Made by a program: the position numbers and the translations under genes. Of a stretch of 64,000 bases of DNA, positions 51,917 to 60,840 are shown in pieces. Numbering within the stretch: position 1 is the stretch's first letter; every line of letters begins with the position of its first letter. The notes beneath the pieces were generated by a model. The model did no database searches and had not been told where the DNA came from. It saw nothing but the letters and a program-made list of their open reading frames with translations. Source of the DNA: Borrelia maritima (GTDB taxonomy: Bacteria > Spirochaetota > Spirochaetia > Borreliales > Borreliaceae); the NCBI RefSeq assembly GCF_008931845.1, contig NZ_CP044535.1, forward strand, positions 434,001 to 498,000. The letters are read 5' to 3'.

Positions 51917-52602
51917 AAACAATAGATCATAAACTTTATTATGAATTTAATGTAGCTGACGATGTTAAAATGATTTATACTAAAAAACCCTTTAATCTGA
52001 ATTTAAGAGAACTTAGTAATGATAAATTTAATTTTGTTCCTAAGTCAAAGAAAATAAAATATTTAAAGCAATTACATACAGATATTATTTATAAAGTTGA
52101 AGATGATTTTATAAATTTTCAAGAAGGGGATGGCCTTATCTCTAGTTCTTTAGATGTGGCTCTTGTTGCTTACTTTGCAGATTGTCTTCCAATATATTTT
52201 TATGATTCAGTTAAAAAATTTATAGGACTTATTCACAGTGGATACAAAGGAAGCTTTAACTTGATTATTTTAAAAATGTTGTTTATGTTTGAAAAAATGG
52301 GATCAGTTTTTAAAGATTTGAAAATTGTTTTTGGGCCTTATAACAGATCTTGTTGTTATGAGGTTTCTGAAATTTTCTTAGAAGAGGTAGGCAATAAATT
52401 TAGCAAAGATTTGTTAAATGCCGCTTTTGCTACAAGAGATGGCAAAATATATTTTGATAATGCTGATTTTAATTTAAATTTACTTTCTAGGTTTAATTTA
52501 AATATTTATAATTCAAAACTTTGTACGCATTGCTTGAAAAATCTTTATTCTTATAGAAGATTAAGAGAAGGGCAAAGTTATGCTTTAATTTGGAGAGTTT
52601 GA
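51913..52602 (+). CDS. PgeF/YfiH laccase-domain protein
   Basis: 229-residue protein of the DUF152 family (bacterial laccase-like, purine nucleoside phosphorylase or peptidoglycan-editing factor). The metal-site pattern is present: KQLHTDIIY, ADCLPIYFYD, GLIHSGYKGSF and CCYEVSEIF. C-terminal CTHCLKNLYSYRRLREG is the family end motif. It overlaps the lptB stop by four bases. Substrate is not known here. Confidence 0.88.
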   Translation: MKTIDHKLYYEFNVADDVKMIYTKKPFNLNLRELSNDKFNFVPKSKKIKYLKQLHTDIIYKVEDDFINFQEGDGLISSSLDVALVAYFADCLPIYFYDSVKKFIGLIHSGYKGSFNLIILKMLFMFEKMGSVFKDLKIVFGPYNRSCCYEVSEIFLEEVGNKFSKDLLNAAFATRDGKIYFDNADFNLNLLSRFNLNIYNSKLCTHCLKNLYSYRRLREGQSYALIWRV

Positions 52603-52603
52603 T

Positions 52604-53350
52604 TTGAATGTAAGGAATTTGTCTTTTAGGCTTAATTCAATTTTTGACATAAAGAAGTATGAGCATTTTGATAAAAATTTAAACGGACTTCAAGTGGGGA
52701 ATCTCAATGCTGAGGTAAATAAGGTTGCCTTTGCAGTTGATGCTAGTTATTCAACTTTAAAAGAAGCAAAAGGGAATGATTTTTTGATCACCCATCATGG
52801 TATTTTTTGGTCAAAAAAAGAGCGTATTGTTTCTAATATGTATGATAAAATCAAATTTTTGATTGAAAATAATTTGGCTCTTTATTCTGTTCATTTACCT
52901 ATGGATGTTCATTCTGTTTATTCACACAGCAGGGTGTTTGCAGATTTTTTAGGGTTAAAAAATCCTTTTGCTTTTGCAGATTATGGAGGATTTAATCTAG
53001 GAATTATTGCTGATTCTGATTTTAGCTTTTCTAAAATTTTAGAGAAAATTAAAAAGGAAAATAAAAATATTCTTTTTGCGAAAAAGTTTAAGGAGGCGGT
53101 AAATAAGGTTGCAATTGTTAGTGGCTCTGGGTATTCTTTTTTTGACGAGGCTTTGTATCATGGTATAGATTTGTTTATAACCGGCGATACTTCTCATCAA
53201 ATATATTCTTTAGCAGAAGAATTCGGAGTGAATTTGATTTTTGCAGGGCATTATTTTACCGAAACTTTTGGCTTAATTAAATTGATGGAGGATCTCAAAA
53301 TTCAAGAAGATTTGGAAGTTAAATTTATTTATAAAGATACTAATTTATAA
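52604..53350 (+). CDS. NIF3/DUF34 family metal-binding protein
   Basis: 248-residue member of the NIF3-like family (often labelled GTP cyclohydrolase 1 type 2 homologue), a hexameric metal-binding protein of uncertain role. NLNGLQVGN, DFLITHHGIFW, YSVHLPMDVH and TGDTSHQIY, with FAGHYFTETFG, supply the di-metal ligands. Start codon is TTG, with GGAGAG seven bases upstream. Confidence 0.9.
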   Translation: MNVRNLSFRLNSIFDIKKYEHFDKNLNGLQVGNLNAEVNKVAFAVDASYSTLKEAKGNDFLITHHGIFWSKKERIVSNMYDKIKFLIENNLALYSVHLPMDVHSVYSHSRVFADFLGLKNPFAFADYGGFNLGIIADSDFSFSKILEKIKKENKNILFAKKFKEAVNKVAIVSGSGYSFFDEALYHGIDLFITGDTSHQIYSLAEEFGVNLIFAGHYFTETFGLIKLMEDLKIQEDLEVKFIYKDTNL

Positions 53351-53360
53351 GGATTTTTCT

Positions 53361-53873
53361 ATGGGTGCTAAAAGTAAACAATATTTCAATATTTTTGTAT
53401 TTATTATTAGTTTGATTTTTTTTGATCAACTTTCTAAGTATTTGGTTGTGAAGTATGTCAAATTGGGTTCAATATATTTTTCTTTTTTTGAGAATTTTTT
53501 TAGAATAATTCATGTGAGAAACACAGGCATTTTGTTTTCTATGGGATCTAATATTCATTATAGTTTGAAAAAAATTTTTTTTCTTATAATGCCTATTTTC
53601 ATTTTAATATTTGTTTTTTATCTTTCTTTGAAAGAAAAAAATTGCATTGCCAGGATTTCACTTTTATTGATTTTTTCAGGAGGAGCGGGAAATGTTGTTG
53701 ATAGATTATTTAGACCTTCTGGAGTTGTAGATTTTTTAGATTTCAAATTTTATGGAATTTTTGGACTTGATAGATGGCCCACTTTTAATTTTGCAGATAG
53801 CTATGTTGTTATAGGAATGATTTTATTTTTAGTTAATGATTTTTTTATAAAAAGAAAAGCGCTTAATACATGA
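53361..53873 (+). CDS. lspA: Lipoprotein signal peptidase II
   Basis: Aspartyl protease that removes signal peptides from diacylglyceryl-prolipoproteins; important in a genus rich in lipoproteins. Four membrane spans; RNTGILFSMG, GGAGNVVDRLFRPSGVVDF with the first catalytic Asp, and TFNFADSYVVIG with the second. 170 residues. AAGGA precedes the ATG. Confidence 0.96.
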   Translation: MGAKSKQYFNIFVFIISLIFFDQLSKYLVVKYVKLGSIYFSFFENFFRIIHVRNTGILFSMGSNIHYSLKKIFFLIMPIFILIFVFYLSLKEKNCIARISLLLIFSGGAGNVVDRLFRPSGVVDFLDFKFYGIFGLDRWPTFNFADSYVVIGMILFLVNDFFIKRKALNT

Positions 53874-54097
53874 AAATTTTAGGTTTTATTTTGTCTGTGC
53901 TAATGAACTTAGCCTTAATGTTTTTGATTTTCTTTTTAGAATTTCTTTTAGTTGTTAAATTTAGTGTTATTGTAAAGCCTTATTTACAATTTGTATTGAT
54001 TTTTATGATGATTGTTTTTGCTGTTTTGGTGGGGTATTTTGTGTCAGTTTTTATTGTAAGAAGCTTACTTATTAAATTGTTTAAATTAGATCAATAA
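53870..54097 (+). CDS. Small two-span membrane protein
   Basis: 75 residues that are almost wholly hydrophobic, with spans about 4-32 and 37-65, and a basic end (IKLFKLDQ). It overlaps lspA by four bases. I recognise no family; its coupling to lspA suggests an envelope role. Confidence 0.7.
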   Translation: MKILGFILSVLMNLALMFLIFFLEFLLVVKFSVIVKPYLQFVLIFMMIVFAVLVGYFVSVFIVRSLLIKLFKLDQ

Positions 54098-54110
54098 AAA
54101 GAGGGACTTT

Positions 54111-54932
54111 GTGTCTTTAAGGGTTTTAATTGCTGGCGAGGTTGTTGGTAAATCTGGAATTATTGCGATAAAATCTTTTTTATCATCCTTTAAGATAGAA
54201 AAAAAGATTGACTTTGTAATATCTGGAAATAATTTTACTACAGGTTTAAGGGGTCTTGGCAAGAAACATGCCTTTTTATTAAGAAAGTATGGAGTTGATG
54301 TATTAACATTAGGTGAAAATGCTTTTGCAAGACCTGATTTGTCTGATGATCTTGATAAATATAATTTTATTTTAAAACCTTTAAATTGTCCTGCAAAATT
54401 AAAAGGATATTCTTATTTTATTTATAATATTAATGGTAAAAAGTTGGCTGTTATGAGAATTGTAGGTCAAACAGGAGCAACTAAATATAAATTTAATCAT
54501 CCTTTTTATAGTTTTGATTTTTTTTATCAAAGAATTAAAATGCAAACAAACAATATTATTGTTCTTTTTGATTCAAATACTACGGCCGAAGTTAATGCTT
54601 TGTTTTTTTATTTAAAATCAAGAGTTAGTGCTTGTCTTGGAACTGGAAAAAGGATTTTAACAGCTGATTTGAGAATTTTGGACAATACTGCTATTATAAC
54701 TGATTTAGGTAGAGTTGGGAGCTTGGATAGTGTTATCGGGTATACTCCTAGTTTAGAGGTAGATAAATTTTTGAAAGGATTTTTAAGTCAAAGATTTATT
54801 GAATCTTGGGAGGGGCTTGGTTTTAACGGAGTGTTAATTGACATCGATGATAATGGGCATTCTTTTTCTGTGGAAGCTATTAGAAAATATATAGATTATA
54901 AACCAAGTTTAAAAGATATAGATATTATTTGA
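54111..54932 (+). CDS. YmdB-like protein with lost metal ligands
   Basis: 273-residue relative of YmdB, a dinuclear-metal phosphodiesterase acting on 2',3'-cAMP in Bacillus. The fold is recognisable along its length (IAGEVVGKSGIIAIKSFL, IDFVISGNNFTTG, GVDVLTLGENAF, GTGKRILTADLRILDNTAIITDLGRVG). At each metal site, however, the usual residues are changed: G-D-V-V-G has Glu, G-E-N has GNN, G-N-H has GEN, and the H-A-E and H-T-H motifs have no His. GTG start. It is probably not a standard phosphodiesterase. Confidence 0.78.
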   Translation: MSLRVLIAGEVVGKSGIIAIKSFLSSFKIEKKIDFVISGNNFTTGLRGLGKKHAFLLRKYGVDVLTLGENAFARPDLSDDLDKYNFILKPLNCPAKLKGYSYFIYNINGKKLAVMRIVGQTGATKYKFNHPFYSFDFFYQRIKMQTNNIIVLFDSNTTAEVNALFFYLKSRVSACLGTGKRILTADLRILDNTAIITDLGRVGSLDSVIGYTPSLEVDKFLKGFLSQRFIESWEGLGFNGVLIDIDDNGHSFSVEAIRKYIDYKPSLKDIDII

Positions 54933-54972
54933 TATTCATTTTATTGGGGTTTTATATATACGAGGGAGAGTT

Positions 54973-56256
54973 ATGCATAGTTATATTGTAGAAGGTGGTT
55001 ATAAGATAGGTGGTCAAATTACAGCTAGTGGGAACAAGAATTCTGCTTTACCTTGTATTTTAGCTGCTTTGCTTACCGATGAAGATGTTATTTTGGAAAA
55101 TATTCCTAATATTAATGATGTGAAAGTCGTTTTAGATATTTTAAGTGATATAGGAGCAGATATTGTAAGAGATGGGAATACTTTAAAAATAAAAGTTCTA
55201 AATGTTGTAAAAACAGAAATAGATTCTTCTCTTACAGATTTAATTAGGGCTTCTATACTTTTATTGGGACCTTTTGTTTCTAGATTTGGGGGAATAGATA
55301 TGGCGCTTCCAGGAGGAGATGTGATTGGGAAAAGGCGCCTTGATACTCATTTTTATGGTCTTTGCAAATTAGGAGCTAAGTTAAGCACAAAGGATGGAAG
55401 AATTATTTTAAAGGCCAACAAGCTTGTTGGAACCGAAATGTTTTTAGATGAAGCTTCTGTTACAGCTACAGAAAATATTATTATGGCCGCAGTTCTTGCT
55501 GAAGGTAAGACTGTTATTATGAATGCCGCTTGTGAGCCGCATGTTCAAGATTTATGCAATATGCTTAATTCAATGGGCGCTAATATTTTAGGCATTGGTT
55601 CAAATGTTTTAGAAATAAAAGGTGTAAAAAAATTAAGTGGAACAATATTTAGAATAGGAGCTGATTTTATGCAAGTTGGATCTTTAATTAGTCTTGCTGC
55701 ATTGACAGGGGGCGAATTGGAGATTAAAAAAGCAGATCCCCATCATTTCAGGTTAATTAGGTATGTGTATTCAAGACTTGGTATTAATTTCGAATACGAT
55801 AGGGAAAATGTATATGTAAGAGATAGACAAGAATTAAAAGTGAAGTTAGATTTTGGTGGGCACATCCCAAAAATTGATGATGGTCCGTGGCCAGCTTTCC
55901 CAACAGATCTTATGAGTATTATTATAGTTACTGCAACTCAAGTAGAAGGAACAGTTCTTGTTTTTGAGAAGATGTTTGAATCTAGAATGTTTTTTGTAGA
56001 CAAGTTAATAAAAATGGGGGCTCGAATTGTGCTTTGCGATCCGCATCGTGTAGTAGTTACGGGCAAATCTCCTCTTAAGGGTAATGTTTTGTCTTCTCCA
56101 GATGTACGGGCAGGAATGTCTCTTCTTATTGCGGCTTTTGTTGCTGAAGGTTGCAGCGAGATTCAAAATGTTTATCAAATTGAAAGGGGATACGAAGATG
56201 TAGTTAGCAAATTAATTAATTTGGGGGCAAAAATCAAAAAAGTTAAAAGTCTATAG
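54973..56256 (+). CDS. murA: UDP-N-acetylglucosamine 1-carboxyvinyltransferase MurA
   Basis: First committed enzyme of peptidoglycan synthesis, adding enolpyruvate to UDP-GlcNAc. The start is typical (GGYKIGGQITASGNKNSALP, with catalytic Lys22-equivalent). The active-site loop reads ALPGGDVIGKRRLD: Asp replaces the Cys that fosfomycin attacks, as reported for B. burgdorferi and chlamydiae. C-terminal ERGYEDVVSKLINLGAKI is conserved. 427 residues. GAGGGAG lies seven bases before the ATG. Confidence 0.97.
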   Translation: MHSYIVEGGYKIGGQITASGNKNSALPCILAALLTDEDVILENIPNINDVKVVLDILSDIGADIVRDGNTLKIKVLNVVKTEIDSSLTDLIRASILLLGPFVSRFGGIDMALPGGDVIGKRRLDTHFYGLCKLGAKLSTKDGRIILKANKLVGTEMFLDEASVTATENIIMAAVLAEGKTVIMNAACEPHVQDLCNMLNSMGANILGIGSNVLEIKGVKKLSGTIFRIGADFMQVGSLISLAALTGGELEIKKADPHHFRLIRYVYSRLGINFEYDRENVYVRDRQELKVKLDFGGHIPKIDDGPWPAFPTDLMSIIIVTATQVEGTVLVFEKMFESRMFFVDKLIKMGARIVLCDPHRVVVTGKSPLKGNVLSSPDVRAGMSLLIAAFVAEGCSEIQNVYQIERGYEDVVSKLINLGAKIKKVKSL

Positions 56257-56837
56257 TTTGGTTTGACATTGGACTTTATTGTAATTTTAGATTTATGAAA
56301 AATATTTTAATAGAGAATAAAGATAACCTATTAATAGCTTGAATTATGAATAAAAATATATTAAATTAATTTTTATTGTTAGGATTTTATTTAAAAATAT
56401 TAAATTTTATTTTATAGGTTAAAGATCTTGATATAAAAATAATCTTGAAAGATTGAGAAAAATTGCAGAGGTATTGCCAATTTTGAGTTTTTGTCTCTAT
56501 AATATTAATTATTTATTTTAAATAGGCTTTTATTGCTCTGCTTTAATTCATAAGAATAATTTTAATTTTATTAATGACTGTTTATTTATGATTAACGTCA
56601 GCGTTATTAAATTTTTATTGTACCCAATTTTAGTTGTGATTTTTTTGTGTTGCGGGTAATGGAATTTATTTGTGCTTTGATCATTGTAATGTATAAGTCA
56701 TATTAACTATTAATTGTTTTGATATTACATATTAATTTTCAATTTTTAAAGTTGAAATTAAATGCTTTTTTATTATTGGTGAATGAATTTGAGTTTAAAT
56801 TTTTATAAAAAAATATTTTAGATAAGGATAAAATTTT
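56257..56837. other. Gene-free spacer between murA and the MATE gene
   Basis: 581 bases, very AT-rich. The only item I note is a 23-codon reading frame at 56588-56659 whose product (MINVSVIKFLLYPILVVIFL plus CCG) looks like a lipoprotein signal peptide; it may be a relic. No promoter or RNA is convincing. Confidence 0.5.
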
Positions 56838-58208
56838 ATGTCTACAAACAAGAGTAAGACTAGAGAGTTAATATTAAATGGCAACCTATATAAAGTTCTT
56901 TTTTTAATAAGTTTTCCTATTGTTATAACCAATATTATTCAAGCTTTTTACGATCTTACCGATATGTTTTATGTTGGCAAGCTTGGAGCCATGCCTTTGT
57001 CAGCGCTTTCGCTTGCTGGTCCTATAAATTTTTTTATTATGGCTATTGCTATGGGTATGGCTACAGGAAGCATTTCCTTGATTTCAAAGTGTATAGGAGA
57101 GGGGAATTTTTCTCGTTTTTCAAGGTATGCAGGGCAACTTATTGTTTTAAACTTTCTTTTATCCTTATTTGTTACTATTTGTGCTTTTTTTTTAATTGAG
57201 CATCTTTTGGATTTGCTGGGTGTAAAAGGTGAGCTTAAAGAACTTTCAAGGCTTTATTTTTATGTGACAATTTTTGGAATACCTATTATGTTTTTAAGTA
57301 TTTCAATTACATATATTTTAAATGCTCAAGGAGAAACTATTCTTTCAATGATAATAGTTTTATTTGCCAATATTGTTAATTTTATTCTTGATCCAATTTT
57401 AATATTTAGTTTTAATATGGGCATTACTGGGGCTGCTTGGGCCACCTTATTTTCAAAGTTACTAACCGTTGCTTTTTATTTGTTTTTGACTTACAAGTTA
57501 AATTATGGATTGAAAATTTATCCGAAGGATTTAGCGATAGATATAAGATCTATTAAAGAAATTGTTAATCTAGGACTGCCTTCAGCTTTTGGACAAATAA
57601 TGGTTTCGTTGTCTTTTTTTATTTTTAATTATATTGTTATTGGGATTAGTCCAAAATTTTTGGCGGCTTATGGACTTACAAACACCATTATTTCTTTTTT
57701 ATTTCTTCCCGCTATGGGCATTGGCACCGGAATTATTTCAATTGTTGGCCAAAATCTTGGTGCTAAGAAAATCAATAGGGTAGGAGAGGTTTTGAAAAAA
57801 GGATTTTTTATTTCTTTGGCAATTTTATTAATAATAAATTCAATTGTTATTATTAATAAACAATTTATATTGAAGCTGTTTACAGATGATTTAGAAGTTT
57901 TAAATTATGCTAATAATTATTTATTACTAACAACTATCGGCACTTTTGGATATGGATTACAGCAAGTATTTTTTGGAGGACTTATTGGGTCTGGTAGGAC
58001 AAAAATTGCGATGATTATTATTTTTATTAGGTTGTGGCTTATTCGTCTTCCAGTAGTTTTTATTTTCCAATATTTTGGCATAATTGAAAATTCTTTAGGT
58101 TATGCTTTTATAATTTCAAATTATTTAGCAATTATAATTTTAGTTGCTTTTACTTGTACTCGCTATTGGACTAAAACTATTTTAATTAAGAAATATAAAT
58201 GTAATTAA
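56838..58208 (+). CDS. MATE family multidrug/cation exporter
   Basis: 456-residue exporter of the MATE type with 12 predicted spans. FPIVITNIIQAFYDLTDMFYVG (residues about 24-45) opens the N-half and GLPSAFGQIMVSLSFFIFNYIV the C-half. GMATGSISLISKCIGEGN and GIGTGIISIVGQNLGAKK are the duplicated G-x-x-x-x-I-S/x-x-x-G-x-x-x-G elements. Substrate is unknown. Confidence 0.92.
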   Translation: MSTNKSKTRELILNGNLYKVLFLISFPIVITNIIQAFYDLTDMFYVGKLGAMPLSALSLAGPINFFIMAIAMGMATGSISLISKCIGEGNFSRFSRYAGQLIVLNFLLSLFVTICAFFLIEHLLDLLGVKGELKELSRLYFYVTIFGIPIMFLSISITYILNAQGETILSMIIVLFANIVNFILDPILIFSFNMGITGAAWATLFSKLLTVAFYLFLTYKLNYGLKIYPKDLAIDIRSIKEIVNLGLPSAFGQIMVSLSFFIFNYIVIGISPKFLAAYGLTNTIISFLFLPAMGIGTGIISIVGQNLGAKKINRVGEVLKKGFFISLAILLIINSIVIINKQFILKLFTDDLEVLNYANNYLLLTTIGTFGYGLQQVFFGGLIGSGRTKIAMIIIFIRLWLIRLPVVFIFQYFGIIENSLGYAFIISNYLAIIILVAFTCTRYWTKTILIKKYKCN

Positions 58209-58393
58209 GATTTATTTATATTTATATATTACCCAAGGAAATGATTAATTTATTTTGAATTAATTTAATGTTTTTAGCTTTTTAAATAGATTTTAGATTC
58301 TTTCTTAATTTTTTAAGTTAATAATTTATTTGCAATAAAGCGTATTTGAGTAGAGTTAATAACATTAATTCTATTTTAAAGTGTTTCTTTTTG
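58209..58393. other. Spacer after the MATE gene
   Basis: AT-rich, with a weak inverted repeat (ATTAATT/AATTAAT near 58242-58262) that may end the MATE transcript. Nothing else is supported. Confidence 0.4.
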
Positions 58394-58784
58394 TTATTGT
58401 TTTTCAAAAATATATAATATGTTTTTTCTTTTGGTGTTGATTTTAGTTCTCAAATGAAAAGTTTTTGTCTCAAATCCATTAAGTTGTTCTCTAATTAATT
58501 CGCCTGTTTTGCTTCCTTCTTTAAAAATTGCTAATGAATTTGCATTTATATTTTCCCCATTTTTATTTTAAGGGTAATTATTAGATTGTTTTTGTTGTCG
58601 GATTTGTAGTTTACTATTTCTATTTTTTATTAGTTTTTATAGCGCTAATAAGATAGGTAATTTCTTGTGTATGCTCTTTTGATTTTATTGTGCTTGTATT
58701 TACACAAGACATAAAAATAAATGTAATGATAAGAATTGTAAGTATTGACATTAATTTAAGCTTAAAATTTTGAGTTTTAATCAT
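58394..58784 (-). pseudogene. Frameshifted lipoprotein gene
   Basis: Minus-strand reading in three pieces. Codons from ATG 58784 encode a lipoprotein signal (LMSILTILIITFIFMSC, lipobox FMSC) and run to a TAG at 58620. The next frame continues IEIVNYKSDNKNNLIITLKI and then stops. A third frame gives NANSLAIFKEGSKTGELIRE and ends FEKQ-stop at 58394. Joined, they would make a protein of about 130 residues. The two breaks need frameshifts. The family is not recognised. Confidence 0.65.
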
Positions 58785-59038
58785 TTTTATTATATTTTTT
58801 ATAGCGGCCAGTGTTAACCCTTTTGATAAAATAAAGATATTTTATCAATTCTAAATGGCAACTAGATTTCAAAAATATTTACTATTGTTTTGAATTTTAT
58901 GTTTTAAGCTGTATTAGTTAAATATTTTTAAAGTGTTATTATTTGGTATTTTATGCTTTTTTTAATAAATATGATGTTCATGTTAATTTTTAATACTATT
59001 GTATGCTTAGGTTAATTGATTTTAAAAGTTAAAGTGTA

Positions 59039-59067
59039 TTGACTATATTTTATAAAATGTGTAAAAT
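59039..59067 (+). promoter_or_regulatory. Promoter of tuf and the S10 operon
   Basis: -35 TTGACT (59039-59044), 17-base spacer, -10 TAAAAT (59062-59067). The mRNA leader to the tuf ATG would be about 178 bases, unusually long for this genome. Confidence 0.65.
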
Positions 59068-59081
59068 TTTAAAGCTATTAA

Positions 59082-59145
59082 AATTTTTTAGAAAAACACG
59101 CAGTGCGGGTCAATTTCTAAAAAATTGATTTTTTTATTTTTTTGG
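59082..59145 (+). promoter_or_regulatory. Terminator-like hairpin in the tuf leader
   Basis: Arms AATTTTTTAGAAA (59082-59094) and TTTCTAAAAAATT (59114-59126) are perfectly complementary around a 19-base loop, the one GC-rich patch nearby. T-runs follow at 59129-59135 and 59137-59143. It lies about 10 bases after the expected transcription start and 125 before the tuf ATG. It could attenuate the tuf-ribosomal operon. Confidence 0.65.
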
Positions 59146-59251
59146 TTATTTATAGCTATTTTTTGTTTTGATAAGAATGAATTTATTAAAAATTTTTTGA
59201 AGAGATTAAATGTAAGTAGCTATTTAGGATGTGAAATTTAGGAGGTTAGTC

Positions 59252-60436
59252 ATGGCAAAAGAAGTTTTTCAAAGAACAAAACCGCACATGAATGTTGGAA
59301 CAATAGGGCATGTTGATCATGGTAAAACAACATTAACAGCAGCTATTAGTATTTATTGTTCAAAATTAAATAAAGATGCAAAAGCATTAAAGTATGAAGA
59401 TATTGACAATGCACCTGAAGAGAAAGCAAGGGGAATAACAATTAATGCTAGACATATTGAGTACGAAACAGCTAATAGGCATTATGCTCATGTAGATTGT
59501 CCAGGCCATGCTGATTATATAAAAAATATGATTACAGGAGCAGCTCAAATGGATGCAGCTATACTTTTAGTTGCTGCTGATAGTGGCGCTGAGCCTCAAA
59601 CAAAAGAGCATTTGCTTCTTGCTCAAAGAATGGGAATAAAGAAAATAATAGTTTTTTTAAATAAGTTAGATTTGGCAGATCCCGAACTTGTTGAACTTGT
59701 TGAAGTTGAAGTTTTAGAGCTGGTTGAAAAATATGGATTTTCAGCTGATACTCCAATAATTAAGGGTTCAGCTTTTGGGGCCATGTCAAATCCAGAAGAT
59801 CCTGAATCTACAAAATGTGTTAAAGAACTTCTTGAATCTATGGATAATTATTTTGATCTTCCAGAAAGAGATATTGACAAACCATTTTTACTTGCTGTCG
59901 AAGATGTATTTTCTATTTCAGGAAGAGGTACTGTTGCTACTGGGCGTATTGAAAGAGGCGTTATTAAGGTTGGTCAAGAAGTTGAGATAGTTGGTATTAA
60001 AGAAACCAGAAAAACCACTGTTACTGGCGTTGAAATGTTCCAGAAAATTCTTGAGCAAGGTCAAGCAGGGGATAATGTTGGTCTACTTTTAAGAGGAGTT
60101 GATAAAAAAGATATTGAGAGAGGACAAGTCTTGTCAGCTCCAGGTACAATTACTCCGCACAAGAAGTTTAAAGCCTCAATTTATTGTTTAACTAAAGAAG
60201 AAGGTGGTAGACATAAACCATTTTTCCCGGGGTATAGACCACAATTCTTTTTTAGAACAACCGATGTTACTGGCGTTGTTGCTTTAGAAGGTAAAGAAAT
60301 GGTTATGCCTGGTGATAATGTTGATATTGTTGTTGAGCTGATCTCTTCAATAGCTATGGATAAAAATGTAGAATTTGCTGTTCGAGAGGGTGGAAGAACT
60401 GTTGCTTCAGGAAGAATTCTTGAGATATTAGAATAA
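59252..60436 (+). CDS. tuf: Elongation factor Tu
   Basis: GTPase that delivers aminoacyl-tRNA to the ribosome. G1 is [11 protein letters not shown]3 DCPGHADY, G4 NKLD and G5 SAF; domains 2 and 3 follow. The start is ATG 59252 ([12 protein letters not shown]), with AGGAGG eight bases upstream; a longer frame to 59231 has no ribosome site. 394 residues. It heads the S10 ribosomal operon here rather than following fusA. Confidence 0.98.
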   Translation: MAKEVFQRTKPHMNVGTIGHVDHGKTTLTAAISIYCSKLNKDAKALKYEDIDNAPEEKARGITINARHIEYETANRHYAHVDCPGHADYIKNMITGAAQMDAAILLVAADSGAEPQTKEHLLLAQRMGIKKIIVFLNKLDLADPELVELVEVEVLELVEKYGFSADTPIIKGSAFGAMSNPEDPESTKCVKELLESMDNYFDLPERDIDKPFLLAVEDVFSISGRGTVATGRIERGVIKVGQEVEIVGIKETRKTTVTGVEMFQKILEQGQAGDNVGLLLRGVDKKDIERGQVLSAPGTITPHKKFKASIYCLTKEEGGRHKPFFPGYRPQFFFRTTDVTGVVALEGKEMVMPGDNVDIVVELISSIAMDKNVEFAVREGGRTVASGRILEILE

Positions 60437-60493
60437 GTTAAAACTTTGGTATGTAAAGATATATTAATACTCTCTAAAGTTTAGGAGAATAAA

Positions 60494-60805
60494 TTGATTG
60501 CTAAAGATAAGATACGCGTAAGATTATTTAGTTTTGATGTTAAAATATTAGATCAGAGTGCCGAATCTATTGTTAAAGCTGTTCAAAAGGCTAAGGCTCA
60601 GATTAAGGGTCCAATTCCTTTGCCTACAAAAATCAAAAAATATACTGTTTTACGTTCTCCTCATGTCAATAAAAAGTCAAGAGAGCAATTTGAGATGAGA
60701 ACTCATAAAAGGCTTATTGATATCTTAGAACCCACTTCTGCTTTAATGGACTCTTTAATGAAATTAGAGCTTCCAGCAGGTGTTGAGGTAGATATTAAAC
60801 AGTAA
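60494..60805 (+). CDS. rpsJ: 30S ribosomal protein S10
   Basis: 103-residue S10 (NusE), also an antitermination factor. [22 protein letters not shown] is the start of the family and [20 protein letters not shown] the conserved loop. The start codon is TTG, with AGGAGAA before it. First gene of the S10 set. Confidence 0.97.
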
Positions 60806-60840
60806 ATGATATTTTAAGTATATGAATTTGAGGTGTTTTA

